A stretch of DNA of 64,000 nucleotides from the NCBI RefSeq assembly GCF_003574445.1, contig NZ_KZ984554.1, forward strand, positions 100,906 to 164,905, read 5' to 3'. Source of the stretch: Streptomyces sp. YIM 130001. GTDB lineage: Bacteria > Actinomycetota > Actinomycetes > Streptomycetales > Streptomycetaceae. The position numbers and the translations under genes were made by a program. The notes under the pieces were generated by a model. That model had not been told where the DNA came from, did no database searches, and saw only the letters and a list, made by a program, of their open reading frames with translations. How positions within the stretch are numbered: the first letter of the stretch is position 1; every line of letters begins with the position of its first letter. Of the stretch, positions 1-8,888 are shown piece after piece.

Positions 1-409
1 CGTCCAGGGTCAGCGACGGTACGTCCAGGGCCTGTCCGTGGATGTCGCGGCGGACCAGGGAGGACACCCCGCGGTCGCCGCGGTCGCCGGTGGGCAGCCA
101 GAGCCTGGCGGTGCCGTCCCGGTCGGACGCGGCAGCCCGGACGACCCGTACGTTCGCGGGGGTCGCCGCGTCGAGGGTGCGGGCGAGGTGGGGTACCGGT
201 TCGACCGCGACCACGTGCCTGGCCCGTGCCGACAGCCGCAGCGACCAGGGCCCGTACCAGCCGCCGACGTCCACGGCGGTGCCGCAGTTTCGGGGCAAGT
301 AGTCGCCCAATCGGGCCAGTTCGGGCTCGAAGCGGGGATAGACGAGCCGGGCGAGCGCGCCGGTGAGGCGGGTGGGAAGGAGGGGCCCGATACGGGCGGC
401 GATGGTCAT
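1..409 (-). CDS. FkbM-type SAM methyltransferase, 5' part only
   Basis: The first 136 codons of a gene that leaves the window at its left edge. The peptide begins MTIAARIGPLLPTR and carries a nucleotide-binding glycine loop, AVDVGGWYGPW, at about residues 52-62, followed by VVAVEPVPHLARTL, the acidic strand-2 residue that would bind the ribose of SAM. This arrangement is typical of FkbM-family methyltransferases, which O-methylate sugars or polyketides. The ATG overlaps the stop of the Trm112-like gene by 4 bases (ATGA), so the two are probably translationally coupled and belong to the same operon. The C-terminal half is not visible, so substrate cannot be judged. Confidence 0.8.
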   Translation of the reverse strand, partial: MTIAARIGPLLPTRLTGALARLVYPRFEPELARLGDYLPRNCGTAVDVGGWYGPWSLRLSARARHVVAVEPVPHLARTLDAATPANVRVVRAAASDRDGTARLWLPTGDRGDRGVSSLVRRDIHGQALDVPSLTLD

Positions 410-627
410 GACGCCTCGGCTGCCTCGATCCGTTTGACCAGACGTTCGTGCTCGTCGTCCGGTACCTGGTCGCCCGAGGACGGCAGGAGTTGCGGGATTC
501 CGTCCAGGATCGGGTAACGCCGGCGCAGGCGCGGGTTGTAGAGCGCCGCCTCGGGTTCGAGGAGGTGCAGCGGGCCCTTGTCGATCGGGCAGGCGAGGAT
601 CCTGAGAAGCGGGTCGTCGGGGTTCAA
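406..627 (-). CDS. Trm112-family small zinc-ribbon-like protein
   Basis: A 73-residue protein with the Trm112/YcaR signature: LLRILACPIDKGPL near the N-terminus, LYNPRLRRRYPILDGIPQLLP in the middle. Members of this family are small partners or activators of methyltransferases in eukaryotes; bacterial ones often sit beside glycosyl- and methyltransferase genes. Only one of the usual metal-binding cysteines (in ACPID) is present, so zinc binding is doubtful. It is 6 bases downstream of the DMT-type membrane protein and overlaps the FkbM methyltransferase by 4 bases, which suggests that it may serve one of the three methyltransferases of this operon. That link is inference. Confidence 0.85.
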   Translation of the reverse strand: MNPDDPLLRILACPIDKGPLHLLEPEAALYNPRLRRRYPILDGIPQLLPSSGDQVPDDEHERLVKRIEAAEAS

Positions 628-633
628 GTCGGC

Positions 634-2190
634 TCAACTCCTTGTGGGGCGCTGGCTGGGCGGGGGCTTGCGGTGTCCCGGGAAGGGCGGAGGAGGCGGA
701 TGGGGCGCGGCCTCCCGGTCCTCGGGGGCCGGCTGCGGCGGGAGCCGGATCTCGATGTCGGGGTCGGGGGCGCCAGGGGCATCGGTGGGGGAGCGCGGGG
801 GTGTGGATTCCGGTACGGCGTCGGGTTCCGGGTCGGGTCCCGGCCCCGGAGAGGGTGCGGGAGCGGGCGCAGGTACCGGAGCCGGCGAGCGGTCCGCAGG
901 CCCGGCGGGCGCGGGAGCCGGTTCGGCGCCGGATGTGGGGCCCGCTTCCGGCGCCTGGTCCCCGCCCGGTTTCGGCTGCACGGTCACCGGCCGCGCAGCC
1001 GCGGGCATCGTCTTCGTCGGCAGGCCCCGCGTCCGTGCCCGCACGGCCCGCGACCGGTCGTCGTCGAACCACTCGCCGACCCGGGACCCGCCGTCCTCGG
1101 CACCGGACCCGTTCGCCGCCTCGGCGGCCGACCCCACCGCCCGTCCGTTGCGCCGTTCCGCTGCCGACCTCTTTGCGCGTGACGGGAGTTGCGGAGGTCC
1201 GGAGCCGCCGTCCCCGACCGCGACGGTCTGCACGGGACCGGCTTCCCGGTCCGACACCACGGCAGCCTCCGGCTCGCCGTCCTCCGGAGCCGGCCCGGAC
1301 TCCGCCGGCGCCTCCTCCTCGTCGTGCCGAGGCAGCACGAGCAGCACCGACACCGCCAGCGCCGTGCCCGCGACCCGCAGCGTGAGGCGGACCGGGTCCT
1401 CGGGCAGCGGCTCGCCGAAGGCGAAGGTGCCGAGGACCGCGGTGAACAGCGAGGTCACCGTCGTACAGACCGGCACGATGAGGGAGGCACGAGACCGCTG
1501 CAGCGCGGCCTGCGACATGATCAGGCCGAACGCGCCCGTGAACAGCAGGAGATACGGGTACGGCGAGGCCAGCACATCCACCACCGCACCCCCGACCCCG
1601 CTGGTCGTGAGGTGGCTTGACACTCCCTTGATGGCCAGCGAGCTGACCCCGTAGAGGAGCCCGACGGCCATGCCGTACTCGACGCCGTTGGTCGGCATCC
1701 GGTGGCGGCGGCGGGCGTTCCGCTCGGCGTTCGCGTAGAGCCAGAGGCCGCCGGCGAGGGTCGGGACGCAGATCAGCAGGACCAGGCCGGGCGGCGCGTG
1801 CCGGCTCACCGTGTCGGCGCCCTCCTTCAGCGAGAGCACCACCATCAGCAGGGCGATCAGGATCGCGCCGATCGCGTACCGCTCACGACCCGAGGTCCGC
1901 TCGCCGAGCAGACGGGACGAGAGCAGCACGAGCAGGACGAGCCCGGACACGAAGATGCCCTGGGCCGCGGCGATCGGCAGTGTCCGGTAGACGGCGAGCT
2001 GCGCCCCGAACCCCCCGGCCAGGGCCAGCGATCCGCCGATCCACAACGGACTGCGCAGGACATGGCCGAGCAGCCGCAGCGGACGCCGGGTGGAGAGCGC
2101 GGGGAGCGTGGACAGGGCGCGCTTCTCCAGGACGAAGCCCAGGCTGTACAACGTGTTCGCCACCAGGGCGGCGGCCACCCCCCACCACAT
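634..2190 (-). CDS. DMT/EamA-like multi-pass membrane protein with long Pro/Ala-rich tail
   Basis: 518 residues. Residues 1 to about 290 are a string of hydrophobic helices (for example QGIFVSGLVLLVLLSS, AIGAILIALLMVVLSL, YLLLFTGAFGLIMSQAALQ) with the small-residue-rich look of drug/metabolite transporters (EamA). A helix near the end of this part, LRVAGTALAVSVLLVLPR, closes the membrane domain. Residues from about 295 to the end are low complexity, rich in Pro, Ala, Gly and Glu, with no fold that I recognise, and are likely cytoplasmic. The ATG lies 2 bases after the stop of the methyltransferase upstream, without a good Shine-Dalgarno, so translation is probably coupled. It could move a precursor or lipid carrier for the envelope glycan made by the neighbours, but nothing shows the substrate. 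Confidence 0.75.
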   Translation of the reverse strand: MWWGVAAALVANTLYSLGFVLEKRALSTLPALSTRRPLRLLGHVLRSPLWIGGSLALAGGFGAQLAVYRTLPIAAAQGIFVSGLVLLVLLSSRLLGERTSGRERYAIGAILIALLMVVLSLKEGADTVSRHAPPGLVLLICVPTLAGGLWLYANAERNARRRHRMPTNGVEYGMAVGLLYGVSSLAIKGVSSHLTTSGVGGAVVDVLASPYPYLLLFTGAFGLIMSQAALQRSRASLIVPVCTTVTSLFTAVLGTFAFGEPLPEDPVRLTLRVAGTALAVSVLLVLPRHDEEEAPAESGPAPEDGEPEAAVVSDREAGPVQTVAVGDGGSGPPQLPSRAKRSAAERRNGRAVGSAAEAANGSGAEDGGSRVGEWFDDDRSRAVRARTRGLPTKTMPAAARPVTVQPKPGGDQAPEAGPTSGAEPAPAPAGPADRSPAPVPAPAPAPSPGPGPDPEPDAVPESTPPRSPTDAPGAPDPDIEIRLPPQPAPEDREAAPHPPPPPFPGHRKPPPSQRPTRS

Positions 2191-2192
2191 GG

Positions 2193-2978
2193 CTACGCCG
2201 TGCCCGCGGCCCGGTGCCCCGGCCCGTCCGAGCCACCGCCGGGCCCGTCGCCCCGCTTACGTGCGTGCACGAGCAGGATCGACGCGGCACTCGGCGCCGC
2301 GCAGACCAGCCGGTCGAGCGGTCTGAGCACCTTCGGCACTCCGTGGAAGGGCGCACCCGCCACCCGCACCACGTCGAACCCGGAGGCGGTGAGGAACTCC
2401 TTGAGGGCGCGGGCCGTGTACAGGCGCAGATGCCCGACGACCTCGGAGCCCGGCCGTCCGTGGATGCCGCGCAGGCTCACCTCCGAGAACACCGGCTGCA
2501 CCCCGGCGAGCAGCAGGGCGCGGTTGTACCAGGCGGCCAGGTTCGGCGTCGAGATCATCAGATGACCCCCGGGCTTGAGGACCCGGCGCAGTTCGTCGAG
2601 AGCGCTGTCCGGGTCGACGAGGTGCTCGATGACCTCGCTGAACAGAACGGCGTCCGCGCAGCCGGGGCTCAACGGTAGCCCGGCGTCCGAGAGTTCGCCC
2701 CTGATCACGTCCGACATATGCGTACGGGCCCGGCGCAGCGCGTCCTGCGACCAGTCGACGCCGACCACCCGGTGACCGGCGAGCAGCGGCGCCGCTGCCC
2801 GTGCCGCGGTGCCGTCTCCGCAGCCGACGTCGAGGACGACGGACGGCTCCGCACCGGCCGGCCCGAGCGCGTCGGCCAGCATCCGGGCCTGGCGCAGGCT
2901 GCGGGCGTCCCCGGAGGCGACGGGCACGGCGGGGTCCTCGTAGAAGTCGCGGAGCCCGCCCGGCAGCGTGGACGTCAT
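2193..2978 (-). CDS. Class I SAM-dependent methyltransferase
   Basis: 261 residues of the Methyltransf_11/23 type. Motif I is VVLDVGCGDGTAARAAA at about residues 48-64, the acidic end of strand 2 is VVGVDWSQDAL, motif II/III is ADAVLFSEVIEHLVDP, and the post-motif LRRVLKPGGHLMISTPN is typical of the family. Its ATG overlaps the stop of the condensation-domain gene by 4 bases, and its TAG is 2 bases before the DMT-like gene. It probably modifies the glycan or lipid built by this operon; the target is unknown. Confidence 0.85.
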   Translation of the reverse strand: MTSTLPGGLRDFYEDPAVPVASGDARSLRQARMLADALGPAGAEPSVVLDVGCGDGTAARAAAPLLAGHRVVGVDWSQDALRRARTHMSDVIRGELSDAGLPLSPGCADAVLFSEVIEHLVDPDSALDELRRVLKPGGHLMISTPNLAAWYNRALLLAGVQPVFSEVSLRGIHGRPGSEVVGHLRLYTARALKEFLTASGFDVVRVAGAPFHGVPKVLRPLDRLVCAAPSAASILLVHARKRGDGPGGGSDGPGHRAAGTA

Positions 2979-4297
2979 CGAGGGTCCTCCGTCGCGTGCA
3001 GATACTGCTCGAACAGGTCACGCAGCCGGGCCCCGTCGTCCGGCCCGAGCAGCGTCCGCGACCAGCGCAGCGCCAGGTGCAGGCGCCCAGCCGTCGACGC
3101 GGTGGTGACGGTCAGGCCGCGCGGTACGCGGGCGGGCGCGGAGAACCACACCGCGCTCGCCCGGCCCGCGTCACCGAAGTCCATGGCGTACGGGATCCGT
3201 CCGATGTTGCTGAGCAGCGTCGTCGAGGTCCAGGGCCCGGCCGCGGCGCGCAGTGCCCGGGTGAGCGCGGCACGCGCCGCGACCGGCACCACGGGTGAGG
3301 TCAACAGGGCTGCCCCGTGCCCGAGTTGAGGACGCTGGGCCGCCTTGAGTGCGCGGGTGCGGGTGGCGGTGAGCCGCAGCAGCTCCCCGAGCCGGTCCGG
3401 ATCGACCTCCTCCGCGGCGAACGGCACCTCGACGAGCCGGGTGCCGTTGCCGATCGGCATCGAGGCGTCCCGCGGCCGGTCGTCCACCGGCATGGTGATC
3501 CGCATCGGCCGCCGCGGTCCGCCGTGCTCCCGGTTCCAGGCGGCGATCATCAGCGTGGTCGCCACCATCAGCTGGTCGTTGACGGTGTACGGGGCGCCCT
3601 CGGGGCGGTGCGGTACGGGCAGCTCGGCGACCAGCATCCCGTTGCCAGGATCGGGGCGGCCACCGGACGACCTCGGGGCGCCGCCCGCGATACGGGCCGG
3701 CCGGGCGAACCCCGAGGGCAGCGCCGCCGGCTGACCGGGCGAGTCGGTGCGGCGGACCGGGGGCGCGGCGGGCGCGTTGTCCACCCCGCCGTACAGTTCC
3801 GCCGCCGTCGCGAGGACCCGCAGACAGGCGGGCCCGTCGAGCGCCGTGTGGTTGACCACGAGGAACAGCACGCAGCCGCCGCCGTCCCCGGGGTCGTCGA
3901 CGCACTCAAGACGCACCGGCGGCGAGGCGGCGAGGGGCGGGGCCGAGGCGAGGGCCCGTGCCCGGGCCGCCTGCCGGGCGTCGGGGCCCGGCTCGGGGAA
4001 GCTCACCACCGTGACGTCCGGGTTCCCGGTCAGCTCCCACTCGTAGCGCCGCGCGTACCAGCGTCGCGGCGCCTCCCGCACCAGGACGCGGGGGTGGCGG
4101 CGCAGCGCCTCGTGGAACGCCTCCTCCAGGCGGCGCCGGTCGGGGCGGCCCGGCAGGTGCACCTCGATGTGGACGGTCTCGGGTTCGTCCTCCTGCAGGC
4201 AGTGCCGTGACACCTCGTCCACCACGGGGAACGGCACCCGGCGCGGCGGCGGTTCGGGCGCACCGGGTCGCTGGGCGGGGTGGTCCACGGCCGTCAT
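2975..4297 (-). CDS. Condensation-domain (acyltransferase-like) protein
   Basis: A stand-alone protein of 440 residues related to NRPS condensation, PapA and wax-ester-synthase acyltransferases. The core motif reads NHTALDG at residues 149-155, that is HxxxDG with catalytic His150, but with Asn where NRPS domains usually have the first His. A second hallmark, VNDQLMVATTLMIAAWNRE, and the late RALKAAQRP helix also fit. The start at 4297 (MTAVDHPAQ) is chosen because GGAGGG sits about 4 bases upstream; an ATG at 4393 and longer extensions would run toward or into the next gene and encode disordered Arg/Pro sequence. Likely role: acylation of a lipid or sugar intermediate. It is coupled to the methyltransferase by an ATGA overlap. 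Confidence 0.8.
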   Translation of the reverse strand: MTAVDHPAQRPGAPEPPPRRVPFPVVDEVSRHCLQEDEPETVHIEVHLPGRPDRRRLEEAFHEALRRHPRVLVREAPRRWYARRYEWELTGNPDVTVVSFPEPGPDARQAARARALASAPPLAASPPVRLECVDDPGDGGGCVLFLVVNHTALDGPACLRVLATAAELYGGVDNAPAAPPVRRTDSPGQPAALPSGFARPARIAGGAPRSSGGRPDPGNGMLVAELPVPHRPEGAPYTVNDQLMVATTLMIAAWNREHGGPRRPMRITMPVDDRPRDASMPIGNGTRLVEVPFAAEEVDPDRLGELLRLTATRTRALKAAQRPQLGHGAALLTSPVVPVAARAALTRALRAAAGPWTSTTLLSNIGRIPYAMDFGDAGRASAVWFSAPARVPRGLTVTTASTAGRLHLALRWSRTLLGPDDGARLRDLFEQYLHATEDPR

Positions 4298-4403
4298 CGG
4301 CCCTCCGTTCCTCGTGCGGCCCGCCATGGCGACGCGGGCCGGATCTGCGGCGCTCCCCCCGGCCCGATCCGGGCCGGGGAGACGGTTGTTCATCGGCAGT
4401 CGC

Positions 4404-7400
4404 TCATCGACTGTCGTTCCCGTCCTCGCCGGGCGGCGGGTCCGACGGCGGCCGGGTCGCCCTGAACTTCGGTTTGCCGAACGGCAGTCGGGTGGTCTCC
4501 GGATCCGGATCGGGTGCGGCCGCACCGGGCCCGCGCGCCGAGACCGTCGGCCCGGCGGTGCCGAGTGGCGGCGTGGCCGAATCCGGCCCGGCCGGCCCCG
4601 GGTTCGCCCCCCGTTCACGGCGAGGCAACGGGGTGGTGGGCGGACCCTGCCGCGACTCCGCCGACCCCACCGGTGCGCCGTACGCAGGACCCGCGGGCGG
4701 CACCGGACCGTAGTACGGCGCGGGCCCCGGCGACGCCACGGGCTCGTTCTCCTGCTGCTGGTCCCGTACGGTCACCAGCGCGGCGAACACGGCGATCAGC
4801 GCCAGGAGTTGGGCCACCGGCGAGAACGCGCCGGAGTCCTCCGACACCGCCTGCCCGGCCCCGACGGCCGCGACCGCTCCCGCGGCAGCCATCGCCACGA
4901 ACGCGATCGGCACAAGCAGCGCGTGCCGCCACCAGGCCAGCACCGCGAGCGCCGGCACGAGCAGCGCGAACGGACCCGCGACCACCACACCGACCAGCGT
5001 CAGGACGACCGCACCGAGCACGAACCCGGGCCCCGGCGCCACCGGCGGCACGACACCGGCCTCCGTGTCGGGGTCGGTCTCCCTACGGCGGATCAGCGCG
5101 AGACCGATCAGGAGCAGCAGCGCGACGGCCCCGCCGATGAGACCGACCTGATAGGTGGTGGCCGGTTCGTAGGTCAGCTCGATGGTGCCGCTGGCGTCGG
5201 CCGGCACCAGCCAGCCCTGCTGCCAGCCGTCGAGCCGCACGGTCTGCAGCTCCTTGCCGTCGACGGTGGCCTTCCAGCCGTCGTTGACGTTCTCGTACAT
5301 CGTCAAGTACGAGGCGGCGCCCGCTCCGACGGTCAGGGAACGCTCGTCGCCGGCCCAGTCACGTACCGACATCTCCCGCTCGGTGGTGGCCGGAGCCTCC
5401 GCCTCGCCGCTGGTGAGCGAGACATCGGTGAGGGCGAGCGGGCCTTGGTCGCCGGCCTCGACGCGGTGCGTGCCGCTGCCGAGCGACACGGTGCCGTCCT
5501 CCTCCTCGCCGGCGCACAGGGTGACCTCGATCGGCTTGCGCTCGGTGAGATCACGGACCGAACCCTTGGCGCTGGTCGCGTGCAGAGTGCCGTCCACGGC
5601 GAGCGGCGGTCCTTGGCCGCAGCCGAGTTCGAAGGTGGCGTCCTTCTTCGGCTGCGGAGTGCGGTACTCCTCGAGAGCCGGCACATGGACCTCGGTGAGA
5701 CCGACCGGCAGCTGCGTCTTCCGGTCCGCGAACGGGTTGTGCACCGTCAGCGGCGCACTCTCGGTGATGGTGATGTCGAGCCGGTCGGTGGTGATCGGCT
5801 CGAACCGTGCCCAGCCGTTCTCGTCCACTCCGGCGACCGCCGCGCCGTCGGGGGAGCTGATCTCCACCTTCTGCGGTCGGGCGGACAGGCCACCGGCGGC
5901 CGGCAGCACCAGCTCGCTGATCTCCTTCTTGTCCGGCCAGCGCAGATGCAGTACGGCGGAGTCGCCCGCGATCCACGCACTGGTCAGGTCGCCGTCGGTG
6001 AGGTTCCGCGGCGAAAGCCCGGCGCCGAGCTGCGCGGTGGAGTCCGCGGTGATCTTGATCTGCTGCTTCTGCTCGGGCGCCACCTCGTAGAGCAGCTCGT
6101 CGAGTTCCTTGCCCGGTACCGGGATCGCCTGGGCGGAGACCTGGTAGTCGCCGCTGCCCTCGGTGTCGAACCGGCGGTGCAGACCGTTCTCGGCGGCGAC
6201 GGGGGACAGGCCGCCCGGGTCCGCCGCCCGGTGCAGCGAGTACTGCGTGGCACCGGCCTCGGATCCCTCGGCGTCCGCCGGCAGGCTGAGCATCCGGGTC
6301 ACCTGCACGTCCGGGATGCTGATCTCGGAGAAGCCCGCACCGGAGGCCGACGGCTGCGGTTTCTGCACATCGAGGATGGTCAGCTTCATCCAACTGGAGC
6401 CGCCCTGCCGGGCCTTGATCTTCTGCGGCTGACCGTTCGGCTGCAGCGTGGAGACCGCGCTGCCGGCCTGCGTCTCGACCTTCACCCGGGTCGGCGCGGC
6501 GCGCACTCCGCTCTGCGGCAGCGGCGTGACGGTGAAGTCGGCCGGTACGTAGGTGCGTTTGCTGAAACCGATCCGCAGCCACTCACCCTCGGGCGAGGAC
6601 GCGGTGCCCTCGGCCCAGGCGGTGTCCGGATTGCCGTCGAAGGCGTTCACCGGGTCGAACTGGGGCAGGTGGAAAAGCCAGTTGCCGCTGGACGAGGCCG
6701 TCACCGACTTCGCGCCGCGCAGCACGGCCGTCGTCTGATGCCCGACACCCTCGTTCGGCAGGATCTGATGCGGCTTCTCGCCCGGGTTCTGGACGCTGCC
6801 GCTGTGGTTCCGCTCGTCCTTCGTATAGGTGTAGGACGTATGGGAGTTGATCAGGCCGAAGCGGGTGTCGGCGCGACGCAGCCCGTCGCCGACCGTCTGC
6901 AGCGGCGGCTTCCCGAGGCCCGGATGGTTGTCGCCGGTCAGGACGGTCGGGCGGTCGCGCATCGCCGGGTCGGCGGACAGCGGAAGGAGTGACTCGGGGC
7001 CGCCGCTGACCACGGCCGTGTTGGCGACCGGCTTCAGACCGGCCTGGCCCGGCCGCTCGGTGTCGTCACCCGGCCGGTAGATCTCCACCGCCCGCTGGCG
7101 CGGGTAGAGGCCCTCGACCTGGATGGGGGTGTCGTCGGCGATCCGGCCGCCGGTCATCTTCGGCCCGAAGCCGGTGGCCCGCTCGTACCCGGAGGACTCC
7201 AGGGTGCGCTTGACGGTCGCGGTCGGTACGTAGCCCATCTGGTCGGGGTCGAGGTCGTTGCGTACGACGACGTAGTGCAGCCCGGCGCGACTCAAGTAAT
7301 CCTGCAGGCCCGGAACTTCACCGCCGGTGAGCAGCGCCTGCTCGACGGCGTCCATGGCGCGCCGGTTGCCGGGTGCGCCGAACGGCACATAGTCGCGCTG

Positions 7401-8888
7401 CGCCCAGCGGGACTCGGCGAGCACATCGAGCGGCTGGTCGATGGTCGAGCCCCAGGTGTAGATGCCGTGCGCGGTGGCAGGCACCACGAGCGACCTCGAG
7501 TCCGGCGAGTTCTTCTTCAGCCAACTGGCCGTCGTCTTCCAGTACTTGGGCAGCTCCTGGAACGAACCCGGCTGCAGGATCGCCCCGCTGGCGTACGGCA
7601 GGAGCAGCCCCGGCAGCACGAGCACCGCGGCGATCAGCGGCGCGAAGCGGCGCCCGCGCACCGGCCGCGCACCGCGCGCCTGCGCGGCCACCCCGACCAG
7701 ATGCATCAGACCGAAGGCGAGTGCGAGTCCGAGCCCCGTCTGGAACTTGTAGATGTTCCTGAACGGCACCAGAGCACCGTCGAGCAGGTCCTGCACGACC
7801 CCGTGGAACGGCGCGCCGAACGCGCCGCCGTATCCGGCCAGCGTGACCAGGACGACCGACACGACGGTCAGCACCAGCCAACGCCGCTCCGGCAGATCGC
7901 GGCGGGCCAGCCCGGCGAGCCCGAGCGCCGCGGCGAGGGCGGAGCCGGCGATGGCGAGCCAGCTCGCGGCGACCGCCCAGCCCGCCGGCAGCCAGGCCTC
8001 ACCCATGTTCAGGTACGCCACCCAGTTGCCCGCCCCGCGCAGTGCCTCGGTGGCGGACATGGTCTCGGTGGTGGTCTGCGCGTTCTCCACGTACGGCAGG
8101 AAGTTCTCGCCGTGCAGTCCGAGCATCAGGAGTGGCACGACCCACCAGGCGGTGGCGAGCAGCACCCCCGGCACCCACCACAGGATCAGCCGTCGCTGCC
8201 GAGGACCGCGCGGCCGGGACAGCAGATACAGGCCGACGGGCAGCAGCGAGGCGAGTGTGGAGGCCGCGTTGACCCCGCCCATGAACGGGATCACGAGTGC
8301 GGAGCGCAGCGCCGCATTACGGGCACTCAGCCGCGGATCGGCCAGCGGCAGCAGCACCCACGGCAGCACCGCACCCGGCAGCGCGGCCGCCGAGGTCGAG
8401 CCGACGACGATGGTGAAGGCGGGCCACAGGGCGAAGGCGGCCGCGCCGACGAGCCGGGCGCGGGAGTTGCCGATGCCGAAGCGCTCGGCCAGGCGCAGCG
8501 CACCCCAGAAGGCGGCGGCCACGATGAGCGACATCCACAGCCGCTCGGCCAGCCACACCGGTATCTGCAGCAGATCGGTGAGCGCGTAGTACGGCAGCAT
8601 CGGGAAGGCGTAGCCGACGTACTGGTTGGTGATGCCGCCGAAACCGGCCTGGTCGCTCCAGAGTTGGCCCAGATCGCCGAGGAAGCGCCAGGGGTCGCTG
8701 GTCACCCCGAGCTTGGTGTCGAACGTCTGCCGCCCGGGCGAGGCCGCGACGAACAGGACGAACACCAGGGCCCAGACCCCGAGCAGCCACCCCCGGGACC
8801 GCGGTCCCTCGGGCGGATCCGCGGCGGGAACCGTGGTCGGAGCCGGCACCCGAGGTGGCAGCTGAGGGCTCTGGACCGTGCTGGTCAT
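4404..8888 (-). CDS. AftD-like alpha-(1->3)-arabinofuranosyltransferase (DUF3367, GT-C)
   Basis: A 1494-residue integral membrane glycosyltransferase. Residues about 35-450 hold many transmembrane helices, the GT-C core with the DUF3367 signature (PGRQTFDTKLGVTSDPWRF followed by a long luminal loop). A large extracytoplasmic part follows with discoidin-like carbohydrate-binding modules (for example DTAWAEGTASSPEGEWLRI near residue 755 and LTDGDLTSAWIAG further on). A helix near 1245-1262 ends the luminal region, then about four more helices and a Pro-rich cytoplasmic tail. In mycobacteria AftD adds arabinofuranose branches to arabinogalactan and lipoarabinomannan using decaprenyl-phospho-arabinose. 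Streptomyces lack that wall, so the acceptor here must differ. Start at 8888 (MTSTVQSPQ) overlaps the upstream methyltransferase by 4 bases. Confidence 0.88.
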   Translation of the reverse strand: MTSTVQSPQLPPRVPAPTTVPAADPPEGPRSRGWLLGVWALVFVLFVAASPGRQTFDTKLGVTSDPWRFLGDLGQLWSDQAGFGGITNQYVGYAFPMLPYYALTDLLQIPVWLAERLWMSLIVAAAFWGALRLAERFGIGNSRARLVGAAAFALWPAFTIVVGSTSAAALPGAVLPWVLLPLADPRLSARNAALRSALVIPFMGGVNAASTLASLLPVGLYLLSRPRGPRQRRLILWWVPGVLLATAWWVVPLLMLGLHGENFLPYVENAQTTTETMSATEALRGAGNWVAYLNMGEAWLPAGWAVAASWLAIAGSALAAALGLAGLARRDLPERRWLVLTVVSVVLVTLAGYGGAFGAPFHGVVQDLLDGALVPFRNIYKFQTGLGLALAFGLMHLVGVAAQARGARPVRGRRFAPLIAAVLVLPGLLLPYASGAILQPGSFQELPKYWKTTASWLKKNSPDSRSLVVPATAHGIYTWGSTIDQPLDVLAESRWAQRDYVPFGAPGNRRAMDAVEQALLTGGEVPGLQDYLSRAGLHYVVVRNDLDPDQMGYVPTATVKRTLESSGYERATGFGPKMTGGRIADDTPIQVEGLYPRQRAVEIYRPGDDTERPGQAGLKPVANTAVVSGGPESLLPLSADPAMRDRPTVLTGDNHPGLGKPPLQTVGDGLRRADTRFGLINSHTSYTYTKDERNHSGSVQNPGEKPHQILPNEGVGHQTTAVLRGAKSVTASSSGNWLFHLPQFDPVNAFDGNPDTAWAEGTASSPEGEWLRIGFSKRTYVPADFTVTPLPQSGVRAAPTRVKVETQAGSAVSTLQPNGQPQKIKARQGGSSWMKLTILDVQKPQPSASGAGFSEISIPDVQVTRMLSLPADAEGSEAGATQYSLHRAADPGGLSPVAAENGLHRRFDTEGSGDYQVSAQAIPVPGKELDELLYEVAPEQKQQIKITADSTAQLGAGLSPRNLTDGDLTSAWIAGDSAVLHLRWPDKKEISELVLPAAGGLSARPQKVEISSPDGAAVAGVDENGWARFEPITTDRLDITITESAPLTVHNPFADRKTQLPVGLTEVHVPALEEYRTPQPKKDATFELGCGQGPPLAVDGTLHATSAKGSVRDLTERKPIEVTLCAGEEEDGTVSLGSGTHRVEAGDQGPLALTDVSLTSGEAEAPATTEREMSVRDWAGDERSLTVGAGAASYLTMYENVNDGWKATVDGKELQTVRLDGWQQGWLVPADASGTIELTYEPATTYQVGLIGGAVALLLLIGLALIRRRETDPDTEAGVVPPVAPGPGFVLGAVVLTLVGVVVAGPFALLVPALAVLAWWRHALLVPIAFVAMAAAGAVAAVGAGQAVSEDSGAFSPVAQLLALIAVFAALVTVRDQQQENEPVASPGPAPYYGPVPPAGPAYGAPVGSAESRQGPPTTPLPRRERGANPGPAGPDSATPPLGTAGPTVSARGPGAAAPDPDPETTRLPFGKPKFRATRPPSDPPPGEDGNDSR

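Noticed and set aside
4298..4618. Longer N-terminus for the condensation-domain protein
   Set aside because: It would overlap the AftD-like gene, adds Arg/Pro-rich residues and loses the well-placed GGAGGG before 4297.
4167..6992. 941-codon open frame antisense to the AftD-like gene
   Set aside because: Arg/Gly/Asp-rich sequence with no family features, mirror of a real membrane enzyme. Long antisense frames are usual in GC-rich DNA.
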